From Rhizaria sp. SCN 62-66 (lineage: Eukaryota > Rhizaria, unplaced), in the NCBI GenBank assembly GCA_001724265.1, contig MEDY01000146.1, positions 1 through 62,863 on the forward strand: a DNA stretch of 62,863 bases. Reading direction: 5' to 3'. A program made the translations under genes and the position numbers. Below are positions 25,701-35,341 of this stretch, one piece after another (the first letter of the stretch is position 1; every line of letters starts with the position of its first letter). The notes under the pieces were generated by a model. It was not told where the DNA came from. It was given only the letters and a program-made list of their open reading frames with translations, and searched no databases.

Positions 25701-26536
25701 TGAATGACGGCATCACGCGCGAGATCACGTACTGCCGCACGCCGATCACGGACGAGCAGGCGCCGATCCCCGAGATCGTGGACCAGATGATCGAGCACCT
25801 CCAGGCCGTAGGCGCCGCGGTGGACGCCGCTAAGGCCGCGGGCAACCCCAACGCGCGCATGCTCGTGGTGACCAACTGCCAGATGGGCCGCGGCCGGACG
25901 ACGACGGGCATGGTCGTCGCCTGTCTTTGGTTCCACGTGACGGGCCGCGTCAAGGTCAAGATCGACGAGCTGGAGGCGGCCGAGGCACCCGAGATGCTGG
26001 AGCTGAGGCAGGCCAAGGCCGCCGCGGCCGCTAACGGCACGCACCACCACGGCGTTGCCGTCGGCGACGCAGACGACGACGAGGATGACGACGACGACGA
26101 GGATGACGAGATGAGCCTGCACCGCGCCGCGCTGCTCAACGAGCGCGAGGAGGCCCGTGCGCGCCACAACGCCGCGCTCAAAAACGGCTGGTATAGCGTC
26201 GTCAAGGCCCTCACGCGTGTGCTCCCCGAAGGTGCGTTCATCAAGCACTTGACGGACCGCGTGATCGATCTGTGCGCCAAGATGCAGAACCTGCGCGAGG
26301 TGGTGTTCGATATGCAGCTGCAGCTCGAGACCGGGCTGCTGCGCGAGCATGCGCGCACCGTTGCCAAGGGCAAGAACTTCCTCATCAGGTACTTTTTCCT
26401 CATCTGCATCTGCGGCTATTTGGTCGAGTGCAAGCACGACGGGTACAAGACCAAGTTCTCGCAGTGGATGCGCGAGCGCCAGGAGATCGTCAACCTGCTC
26501 GAGGGCGTCACTTTCCCTCAGCCCTTCGCTAAGTAA
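16726..26536 (+). CDS. PALD1-like: Giant paladin-like protein with three CX5R phosphatase-like modules
   Basis: Four exons (16726-22056, 22216-24243, 24400-25500, 25685-26536) join in phase 0 to 3103 residues ending in TAA. Three paladin-type modules are visible. Each begins with a W-[IL]-N-[VL]-R-E-E-P segment (near residues 520, 1527 and 2627) and ends with a Cys-based loop: NCQMGRGRSTTG (Cys805), NCHQGGRRSTIG (Cys1775, built across intron 1) and NCQMGRGRTTTG (Cys2885). All three have the CX5R residues of the tyrosine/dual-specificity/inositol phosphatase superfamily, but Asn replaces the usual His before Cys. Paladins are membrane-associated regulators of phosphoinositide or receptor signalling whose catalytic status is debated. 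ILKSD motifs also recur (near residues 290 and 2510). Between modules lie long Ala/Gly/Ser/Asp inserts. Vertebrate paladin has under 900 residues, so this copy is enlarged more than threefold, mostly by low complexity. The ATG follows a splice-acceptor-like CTCAG directly. Confidence 0.85.
22057..22215 (+). other. Intron 1 of the paladin-like gene
   Basis: Donor GTACGA after CACCAG, acceptor TTTTTTCTCTAG before GGCGGA, phase 0. Splicing joins Cys-His-Gln to Gly-Gly-Arg-Arg, so the intron splits the second CX5R loop. Retention would add ten residues and stop at TGA, losing the Arg. Confidence 0.92.
24244..24399 (+). other. Intron 2 of the paladin-like gene
   Basis: Donor GTACGA after GCTGAG, acceptor TTCCTATAG, phase 0. 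It has a T-run, and a possible branch site TATAACTC about 40 nt before the acceptor. The stretch is strikingly AT-rich between GC-rich exons. Confidence 0.9.
25501..25684 (+). other. Intron 3 of the paladin-like gene
   Basis: Donor GTACGT after GTGCAG, acceptor CCCCCCGACTGCAG, phase 0. A CTAAC branch-like motif lies near 25621. Confidence 0.9.
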
Positions 26537-26975
26537 AGCGTGAGTGTTCTACACTTGTTTGCATGCGCGGAGGAAAGGAAGTTCAAACTATGAAATGTAT
26601 ATGGATCAATTTGATTTAGTGGAGATGAGATATGATACCTGACTAACACTCTGAATGTGACCCAATATATGCCTTAAAGCTGTTTTTACAACAATAAAAG
26701 AAACGTACTTTTTATTTTTCAACGACCTCTTCGAAGTTGTATCATTGTGCTGAGTGATCCAAATGTTGATGTATTGAAACAGATACAATTTGGATATAGA
26801 TCGAAACAATGGCACTACGTAGTCCGTCATAAGAGCCTTGTTTCACTATTAAATAATGTCTTGAAAAAAAAATAAAAGTCTCACCGATGATAAAATAAAC
26901 AAGCAAGTTGTGCCACATAAAACATTGTGTGACAACGACCTCCCGAGGATAGACCGCGTTTGCCGTCTGCTTTGC
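26537..26975. other. Convergent intergenic region with candidate poly(A) signals
   Basis: AT-rich gap between two converging genes. AATAAA occurs on the + strand near 26692 (for the paladin-like gene) and TTTATT near 26711 (AATAAA on the minus strand, for the RCC1-like gene). No coding frame is supported. Confidence 0.5.
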
Positions 26976-29245
26976 TCACATGTTCGGCGGCGGATTGTTC
27001 TCCGGCAGCGCCTGGTTGGGCGCGTAGGCCCTCTCGAGGATCTTGCCCTTGACGCGGTCCTTACCCTTGGCCTTGGTCTTGGCCGTGATGAGCTCCTGCT
27101 TCGCCTTGGCGTCGTTGATGAATTTATAGTACGCCGGGTTGCACTCGACCACCAGCGTCGGGTTGCGGCCCTCGCCCACGGTCACGATGCGACCGTAGCG
27201 CGCAGAGTTGTCGGGCCCGAACCCGGGGTACGGGATCGGGTCAGGCAAGTCGTAGCTCGCCGAGGTGAAGAGCGAGCCGTCGTTGGCGACGAGCACTGTG
27301 TTGTCTTCGCCGATGACGATGGACCGCAGCGGCGGGTCCATGCCGCGCAGGTACTTGTTCATCACCGGCGTGCTGCGGCCCGCGCCGAAGCGCACCATGT
27401 TGTTGTCCTTGCCGGCACTAAGCGTCACAGTGATGTGGCTCGCCGCGAGGTACTGCTGCGCAGTCGCAGTCACCTTGCACGCCAAGGGCTTGAGAGACTG
27501 CCAGATCTGCTTGTTGCGGCCGCCCGTGGTCGACTCGGCGGTGTGGCCAAGCTGGCCCTTCTGGTTCAGGCCCCAGAGGTAGAGCTTGCCGTCTTCGCTG
27601 ATAAAGCCGTGGTGGTGCTTGCCAGCGGACATGAGCCGCACAGCCTGCGTGGGACCGAAGGAAAACAGATGACAATTTTTTGAAGTGAGATAGATGGGGA
27701 AGACAAATGAGACATACCTCAATACAGATGTGCGCGCATCCATGATTGAGCTAAAAATTGCTTCATACAAATGATATTTCGTCGCGTGATATTGATCCGT
27801 ACCTTTTCGATCTGAGGCTCGTCCTCCTCGTCTACATCTCTACTCTTCTTGGGTGCAACCAGGGGCTTGCCGTCGAGGCCAAGAGCGCCCTCCGCCGCAG
27901 CAGCAGCGGCGTCGCCCTCTGCGGCCTCAGCACCAACAGCAGCAGCAGCAGCAGCAGCACCGTCGGCGTCGCCGGTCTTGGCCTTGCCGTCCTTATCCTT
28001 TTCAGCCTTGCCCGCATCCCCAGTCTTCGAGCCCTTGGCGCCGCTGGACTTGGCCTTCTCCTCCATCTTTGCCGTGGTCTCGCGGGCCTTGGCCTGCTCC
28101 TCCAGGATCGCCTTGGTGACGCCCCACTTGATCTGCTTCGGTTTCGTCGCCCCCTTGCGGCCGATGTTGCTTAGCGCGTTAGTCTGCCAGCGGTACAGCA
28201 TCCCGTCCTCTAGCAGCACTTGTGCAAAGAGCCGGTTGACCACGATGTCCGTCACCTTGGCCGTGGTGGGCAGCGACACGCCCTGCTGGAACCGCGGGCG
28301 CCGCGCGGACGGCCGCAGCCAGTCTGTCGCGCGCCAGGCCCCGGTGTAGTAGACCATGCCCTCGGTGGTGAGAAACGCGGTGTAGTTGGGCGCCACAACG
28401 ACCTTGCACACGGGCGCCGGAATGCCCTTGATCTCGGTGTAGTTGTGCGCGTACAGCGTCAGAGGGCCGAGGCCGAGCTGGCCCGTAATGCCGAGCCCGC
28501 GCGCAAAGACCTTGCCCGAGAGCGTGACCACAAAGGAGCGGTTGCGCTGCCACGCCGTCGTCACGATCGGGTCGGCGGGACCCGCCGGGGACGGCAGGTG
28601 GTCCAGGAACACGGTTGGGTTCATGCGCTTGTACTTGAACGGCTTGACAACGAATGTTTCCATCAGGTTCGGTGCGGCGCCCATCAGCATGGCCTCGTTA
28701 GGGGCAGGAACGTCGGGCACCCACTCCCACTCGTCGTCGTCGTCCTCCACAGCCGCCGGCGCAGTCGCTGCAGCAGTCGCGGTCGCTGGACCAGTCCCAG
28801 TCGCAGTCGTGGTCGTGGTATACTTGTTGTCTGTCGTCGCAGTGGTAGCGTCGATGGCGTCAGACTTCGTCGCCGCGGCGGCGCTGTCAGCGGTATTAGC
28901 CGCAGTCGTAGTCGCAGCGTCGGGAGCTACCGCAGCGGCGGCGTCAGAGTCCGGCTTCTTCGCGGCAGTCTCGCCCTTGCTCTTGAACAGGCGACTGAAG
29001 AAGGAGAGCTCAGCGCAGGGCACCGCAGTAACGGTGGAAGTGACTGCAAGGCGCGAGGCAATCTGCGGCGCGCTGATGAGGCTGTGTGAGGCCGCAGCGC
29101 CGCTGGTGAAGCTGGAGCTGCTGCTTGAGCTCGAAGCCAGTGATGCGGCGAAGCGCGCAGCACTAGAAGTCGACACAGTGGTTCCAGGAACCGCGGAAGT
29201 CACGTTGCGCGCAAGCCGCGTAGCAAGCCTGGTGCGGGAAAGCAT
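26976..29245 (-). CDS. Mitochondrial RCC1-like repeat protein
   Basis: Two exons (29245-27803 and 27644-26976, read on the minus strand) give 703 residues ending in TGA. The N-terminus MLSRTRLATRLARN is rich in Arg, Ser and Ala and lacks acids, as in a mitochondrial presequence. RCC1-type blades are recognisable by G-K/M-[VL]-[FY]-x-x-G and G-Q-L-G motifs: FARGLGITGQLGLG in exon 1, LYLWGLNQKGQLGH at the start of exon 2, and the degenerate NTVLVANDGSLFT further on. A Lys/Ala/Glu-rich insert (about residues 350-470) splits the propeller. Mitochondrial RCC1-like proteins in other eukaryotes act in mitoribosome or respiratory-complex assembly, or in fusion; which applies here cannot be told. The start is the first ATG that gives the presequence; an upstream in-frame extension has no ATG. 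Confidence 0.72.
27645..27802 (-). other. Intron of the RCC1-like gene
   Basis: On the minus strand the donor is GTACGG after GAAAAG and the acceptor is CCCACGCAG before GCTGTG, phase 0. Removing it restores a continuous RCC1 frame. Confidence 0.9.
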
Positions 29246-29930
29246 CGGCAGAGAGAAGGGCAGCGACTGAGGCGCGCGGCAGAGTGTGAAGTGGCAGCAA
29301 GACAAGCTCTCAGCGTATGGTCCAAAGGCAGTGCGACCGCAAGGTGGAATAGAACGACTTCCGGGAAACCTATAAAAAAGCAAAAGGACTAAACAAAACA
29401 AATGCGCTATTAGCGGCTATTCGTGCGTTGTCGGCGTGCAGCGATGAATATATTGCGAGTTATGACATCGGCAAGTTGAACCCAGAGACCAGCATTTCGA
29501 GGGCCGCGGACACTATTTGCTCGGCCACCGTCAAGTTTCCGTCCGCTATCGCGAACCAACCACAACTTGTCTCGCCAGTAAAGCAAGTTTTCATCGACAT
29601 ACGCAAATGTTTTTGGGATGCCTTAACTGTTTAACGCACGCAGTGCTGATTTTACATATAGTTGTCTTATCACGCGCGATGTACTCCTGGGCATTTGACC
29701 ATTTCGTCGGTGCAGGGAGGAAGATTCGAGCCTCTCCTAGTCTCCTCTCGGGAGTCCTCCACCGCGTCCTGCCGCTCACCAGCTCACATCCGGCGATTTA
29801 TGTTTTGTTACGCATGCAGGCTCGCTCCTTCTGCGCGCCTTCCTCTCTTTGTGGCCCCTTTATCGGCGGCCTATTTCTTCTTCCGCCCCCTTGCAGCCCC
29901 TCCTGTCTCATCACAGAGTACCTCTTTTTG
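29246..29930. promoter_or_regulatory. Divergent intergenic region (probable promoters)
   Basis: It separates the minus-strand RCC1-like gene from a plus-strand gene, so it must hold both promoters. Short open frames here lack a start or coding character. On the right it ends in a pyrimidine-rich run with CATCACAG 14 nt before the next ATG. No specific element is identified. Confidence 0.45.
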
Positions 29931-32590
29931 ATGCAGCCACCGTCTGCGGCCGCACTCGGTGCCGCCGCACACACCCCACAACACAGTGACGACACCACCT
30001 ACACCGGGCTTCCGCCGCTTTCCAGTTCGAGCGCGGTCATGAACGGCACCAAGGCTGGTGCAGTCTCCGTCCCTCATCCCACCACAAACGTCTTCAGAGC
30101 TGCTGTCTCGACTCATTCTGCCAAGCACGGGCTCCACAGAGACAATTCTGGGGTGCCCGTGCTCTCGTCCACTGGGCTTGGGGGTTCGAGCAATATCTCC
30201 GCCTCCGATGCCGCCGCCGCCGCCGCCTCTACCGCTGCCGCCGCCGCCGCCGCCGCTGCCGCCGCTAGAGCAAGCGGACCGCCTCAGTTCCTCGCCTCTG
30301 CCTCGGCCTCAGTCTCAAGCACTGTCGCGACAACGATCGCGCCCGTATCTGCCGGCACGCCCGCGATGACGCACACCAGCATCTCAAACCTCTCGCCCAC
30401 GGGATCGTCGAGCAACAACTACCACTTCCCCAGCAACGGCAGCAACGGCGGTAACGGCTACGGGGGCAACGGCAGTGTGTTGACCGCCAGCGCGCACAAC
30501 CCGTCCGCGGTGCTCCCCGGCACTGTCAACGTGTCCGGTCTGCTCACGTCCTCGGCCCCCGTGCAGCGGCGTGTGCGGCCCTCGACGCCCACGGCGGCCT
30601 ACAGCACGATCACGGCGCTCAACGACATGGTCAAGTACGCTTGTTTAACAAAATGATAGATATATCCTTCAAATCGAATTGCGAGGCTAGAAATAAGATA
30701 TGAATGTATATTCATGCATGTTGTATACTCTTATGTCTAATATATATTTAAACTGTGATTATATCAGTCAGTTTTAACTCATCTGCTTACCCGTACTTTT
30801 CTCCTTTTTATGACAGCGTCGGTGACGGCTCTGGCAGCGGTGCCCTCCCGGCCGGCGCTTCGCCCTTTACGCTGGCCTTTGCTCGGCCGAGCCTCAGCGG
30901 CGGTCAGGGCGTGCCCGGTAACACCGGTGTGTCCTCGGCGCACGGCATGAGTCCGCGCAACGGCCCCGGCCTCAGCCCCAGAAACGGGCCCGGTCTCAGT
31001 CCCCGGAACGGTCCCGTGCTGAGCCCCAGAAACGGCGGCGCCCAGCAGCAGCAGCAGCAGCTCTCCGGCATGCCCGCGCTCGGTCTGTCATACGCGCAGC
31101 TCCTGTCGACCTCGGCGCCCGGCTCCGTCAGCGCGAAGGGCCTGAACGGTATCTCCGGCAGCAGTCCGTTTGAGCACGTGAGCGTGACTGGGAGCAGCTC
31201 CGACTCGAGCTCGGCCGCGGCCTCGGCGGCCGGCTCGACGCAGATGCTGACCCGCAACCTGAACTCTCTGAGCTTGAGCAACAACAACCAGAACAACAAC
31301 AACAGTAACGCCAATGACAGCACTCGCTTCTACAACTTGGCCTCGTCCTCGTCCGCCTCGACCCCGCGCTTCGGCAGCGTCGACCACCAGGGCAGCCACG
31401 GCACCGGCGTGCCCGCGCCTGTGCCTGCGCCGCCCGTCCATGCCGCCTCGAGCCCGGGCCACCTGGTGGTGTCCCCGCGCACTTCGGTCTTCAGCAACAG
31501 CGCCGCCGCCGCCGCGCCCGGCATCAGCCCCGTCGCTCTCGCGAACGGCGGCAGCGGCGTCAACGGCAACGGCAACGGCACGAGTTCCGGCCCCTCGAGT
31601 GCCCGCGGCGTCATGAGCGGGCTGAGAGTGGCCGTGCCGGGACAACGCGTCCCGCAGCCGCCTAACGCGCCCTCGCCATACACCAACAGCCACGGCAGCA
31701 GCGCCAGCAACGGCGGGACCTCTCCGCCCGTCACCGGTGCCATGGGTGCCGCAGGGATCCCCATGGGTTCCGTTGGCCCTGCCGGCAACGGCGCGGCCAC
31801 GACGGGGCCATACGACGACTTGCAGGACTACAGCTACGCCACCGCACGCGGCGCCCACGTCTTCGGCGGCAGCAACAACAACGTCAACGCCAACACGAAC
31901 AACACAAGCGGCCGGTCGAGCGTGAGCTCATCCAGCGCCGCCGTCTCGGCCGCCGTCTCGGCCGCCGCCGCCTCCCAGGGCGCCGCTGCCGGTGCCGTGG
32001 CGCCGCAGCCGCCCCAGGGCCAGCGGTCGGTGCCGACCCCCACGCGCCGCGTCCTGGCGCCCCTGGACCCCCAGTCGGCCCGCGGCCACGGCCATGGCAA
32101 CGGCAACGCCGGCAGCAGCACGGCTCCCGATGCAGACGCCAACGCGGACGCCAAGGTGAACAACGCTGGCGCGGAGGCCGGAAGGAACGCCGCTGGCCTC
32201 CGTGGCGTCACGCTGGCGCCCGTGCTGCTGTCGGGCGGTGACTCGGTGAGCAGCCCCCCGCCGCACTCGCTCATGACGCCCTCCAGCCCCAGCGCGAGCA
32301 TCGGCAGCAACGGGGGGCCCGCCGCCGCGCCAGCCGGCACCGAGGGCATCGGCCACAGGCGCTCGCTCACTGTCGGCGACGTCGACACGCAGGACGCGCG
32401 GGCGACGACGAGGGCTGGCAACAACAGCAACGGCGCCAAGAGCGGCGCCGGGAACCACACGGCTGGCGACGCCGCTGTTGCTGTTGCAGTGCTGAATGGC
32501 TCGCTGTCGCCGACATTTGCGGATCGGCAGAGCATGGCTCTGGCGCAAATCGAGCACTACAACAACACGCACGCTCACAATCATCACCAG

Positions 32591-32622
<32 letters not shown>

Positions 32623-33282
32623 CCAACATCAGAAAGATGCGAGTGATGTGACTCCTGGAAGTGCTCACGGTCCCCTCCACCACAGCCACAGCTTCGCCCC
32701 TCGCGTGCACACGCACACGCACAACAACGGGCACACCAGCGCCCGCGGCCGCGCGCAGCCTGCGCGCGGACATCACAGTAGGCCCGGGTCCGGTAGAGGC
32801 CACAGCATCAGCATCACCGACACCGCTGCGGCCGATGACTGCGGCTGTGACGCTGATGATAACGGCAGCAGCAGCAACGACGACGCCGGCGACGACGCCG
32901 GTAGAAGCGACGACGAGGACGCTTACGACGCGGATATGTACAAGTACAACAACAACATCAACAGCAGTAGCAGCGTCGGCCGGTCAGCTGGCTTCAGTTC
33001 GTTCACGCCCGGTAGCAGCAACAACATGACCGTGAACAATACCGTGAACATGAATCCCACCGTGAGTGCTCACAGCGCTTCGGCGGCCCCTAACGTCTAC
33101 ATGGGCGCCCCCGGCCGCGGCAGCGTCAGCAGCGTCATGAGCAGCAGCAGCAGCAGCGCCGCCAGCGCCGGGATCGCTGGCAACAGCGTCACCAGCAGCG
33201 GCGCAATTGCGCCCCGGCGTCTCGCGCCCTCCGCCGCAGCCGCTGCCGCTGAGGCCGCCTCAGCCGCCGCAGCCGCGAACAC

Positions 33283-33317
<35 letters not shown>

Positions 33318-34230
33318 CATCTCTGCCTCTGTCTCTGCAGCAGGGCCTCGTGAACAACGGCGTCGGTATCAGCCCCTGTGGCGCCACCGCGAGCAGCCAG
33401 CTCACCGGCGCGCTGTCTAGCCACTCGGACGCCCCCAGTTGCGCGCACAGCATCTTCACCAGCAACCCTAACGCGCCGGCGCCGCTGCTGATGGCGTCGG
33501 TGGGCGCGGGCGCCGGCAGCAGGTGCGCCAGCCCGGCCGCGGGCCGCTCGCTTTCCCCGACGTTCGGCACTGGGTGCCGCTCGCCGCGACAGAGCGACCG
33601 CGGCGTCGTCGGCGACCGCGCCTCCGCTGCCGCCGCCGCTGCCGCCGCTGCCTCGAACGGCAGCGGCAACGGTAACGGTAACGGCGCGGTGAGCGTGAAC
33701 GCCGGCTTCAGTGCCCACGTGACGGCACCACGCCTGACCTCGCACCACACCGCCGACGCGCTGGCACGCATCAGCTCCAACCTGCTGTCCGCGGCCTCCC
33801 CGTCGCCGTCGCCGTCCCCGCCGCTGCCCTCCGCGCACCTCCACCCGCCAGGCCACGGCCTCGGGCTCGGCTCCAGTGGCTTCTCCGCTTTGCCGTCACC
33901 GGCGCGTTCCCCCACACCGCTGCAGCAACAGCCGACGATCCCGATGCCGTTCGTGCACCCGCTCCGCGTCGCCGCGTCGCCGCGCAACGTCCTCGCCGCC
34001 AACGCCGCCGCTGTGATCTCCGGCAGCAACGGCGCCGTGTCGCCGCGCAACAGCGTGTTCCTGGCGCCGCACTCGGCCGCCGGCAGCGCGGCCAACGCGC
34101 CGTGCGGCAGCGTCGCCGGACAGGCCCACGCGCAGGCCGCGGCCGCGGCGGCGCTGGCGCACCACCACAGCTTCAGCAGCAGCGGCGGCAGCAGCGGCTC
34201 GAACGCCAACGCGAGCTTCAACGCGGGCGC

Positions 34231-34265
<35 letters not shown>

Positions 34266-35341
34266 TTCAGCAGGCGTTTGCGAGCGAGTACCCGCACAAC
34301 GGCACGGTCGCCGTGTCACTGTCCGCCTTCTCGGGCCAGCTGCCCCCGCTGTACATCTCCCCGTCGATGCCGCAGTCAATATCGCACTCGCAGGCCCCGT
34401 CGCAGGCCCCGTCGCGCTCCTCGTCCCGCGCGTCACAGCACCCTGTCTCGCAGCACCCCGCGCTCGGCGGCGGCCTGGGCTCCATCGCCGCCGGCTTGCC
34501 TGTCTCGGTGACGCTCAGCGCGGGCGCGGCACTCGGCGGCGGGCTGGGGCTCGGTGCGGGCGCGGGCCTGGGGACTTCCGTCTCGGGAGCGACGACGCCC
34601 CGCCAGCGCGGCCGCAGTCTGGCCGACTCTCCCTTCACGCCCGCGCTCCCCGCGGCTTTGGCCTCGGCCTCTGCGCTCCCAGGCAGTGGCGAAAATGACA
34701 GCAGCTATTACCAGCACGCGTCCCCGTACAACCTCAGCGTCTCCGGCCCGCCCAGCGGTGTCCACGGCCCCCTGGCGAGCGCGGGCTACTCGAGCGTGAC
34801 CAACGTGCTTGCGGCGTCGATGGCGCACGGCGGCGCGGGCGGCAGCTGCCCGCAGGTCCAGTACCTGGCTGTCGGCAACGGCGTTGCGCCCGGCACGATC
34901 GTTGGTGTCGGCGGCGCCGTGGTCAACGGCAGCTACTATGCGTCGCGCACTGCGACGCACACGCCTGACATTACGCGCATACACTCGCCCGCCGCGTCCG
35001 TCAGCTCCGCGACCACGCCCGCCTCGTTCTCGACCTCCTCAGCGTCAGCGTCAACGTCAGCGTCGGCGTCGGCGTCGGCATCCTCTTCCGCGACGACGTC
35101 GGCGTTGGCGTCGATGTCGGCCTCCCCGGCGGCTTTCGCGCTCGGCGCCAGCGCCGCGCTGCCCCCGCTCGCGGCCCACGGCCACGGCCACGCCCTCGGG
35201 CACGGCCACGGCCACACCCTCGGGCTCGGGAAGGTGACGACGCCGCGCTCGATGGTCGCGTCGCCGATGCCCATGGCCCCCGGCGCGATCTTCGAGGACG
35301 ACGAGGAGGGCGATGCGCTCGAGTCGCTCGTCAACCGGTAA
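29931..35341 (+). CDS. Large low-complexity protein of unknown function
   Basis: Two exons (29931-30634 and 30817-35341) join as NDMV-N-VGDG to give 1742 residues ending in TAA. I do not recognise a domain. It is almost wholly disordered: runs of Ala, Ser, Asn and Gly, four Gln tracts (the longest pure one is 11 residues, at 33284-33316), a His/Gln block near 32560-32635, four tandem copies of an LSPRNGPG-type octapeptide (30947-31033), and a His-Gly block near the end (35160-35225). The final residues are acidic (EDDEEGDALESL), possibly a short interaction motif. Many SP/TP dipeptides, including repeated SPR, suggest proline-directed phosphorylation; that is inference. The first ATG downstream of a splice-like CAG was taken as start; the open frame further upstream has no Ala/Ser character and is probably untranslated. 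Confidence 0.65.
30635..30816 (+). other. Intron of the low-complexity gene
   Basis: Donor GTACGC after GTCAA, acceptor TTTTTATGACAG before CGTCGG, phase 2. A possible branch site TTTTAACTC lies about 40 nt before the acceptor. The sequence is AT-rich. Confidence 0.88.
30947..31033 (+). repeat. Tandem SPRNGP octapeptide repeat (4 copies)
   Basis: Four 24-nt units encode [ML]-S-P-R-N-G-P/G-x. Codons for Ser, Pro, Arg and Gly differ among the copies, so the repeat is conserved at protein level and is not a recent DNA duplication. Confidence 0.8.
33284..33316 (+). repeat. Pure CAG tract (11 Gln)
   Basis: Eleven uninterrupted CAG codons in the low-complexity gene. A second one at 34232-34273 is CAG with one CTT interruption. 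Confidence 0.9.
34232..34273 (+). repeat. CAG tract (poly-Gln)
   Basis: Eleven CAG codons, one CTT, then two more CAG, in the low-complexity gene. Confidence 0.85.
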
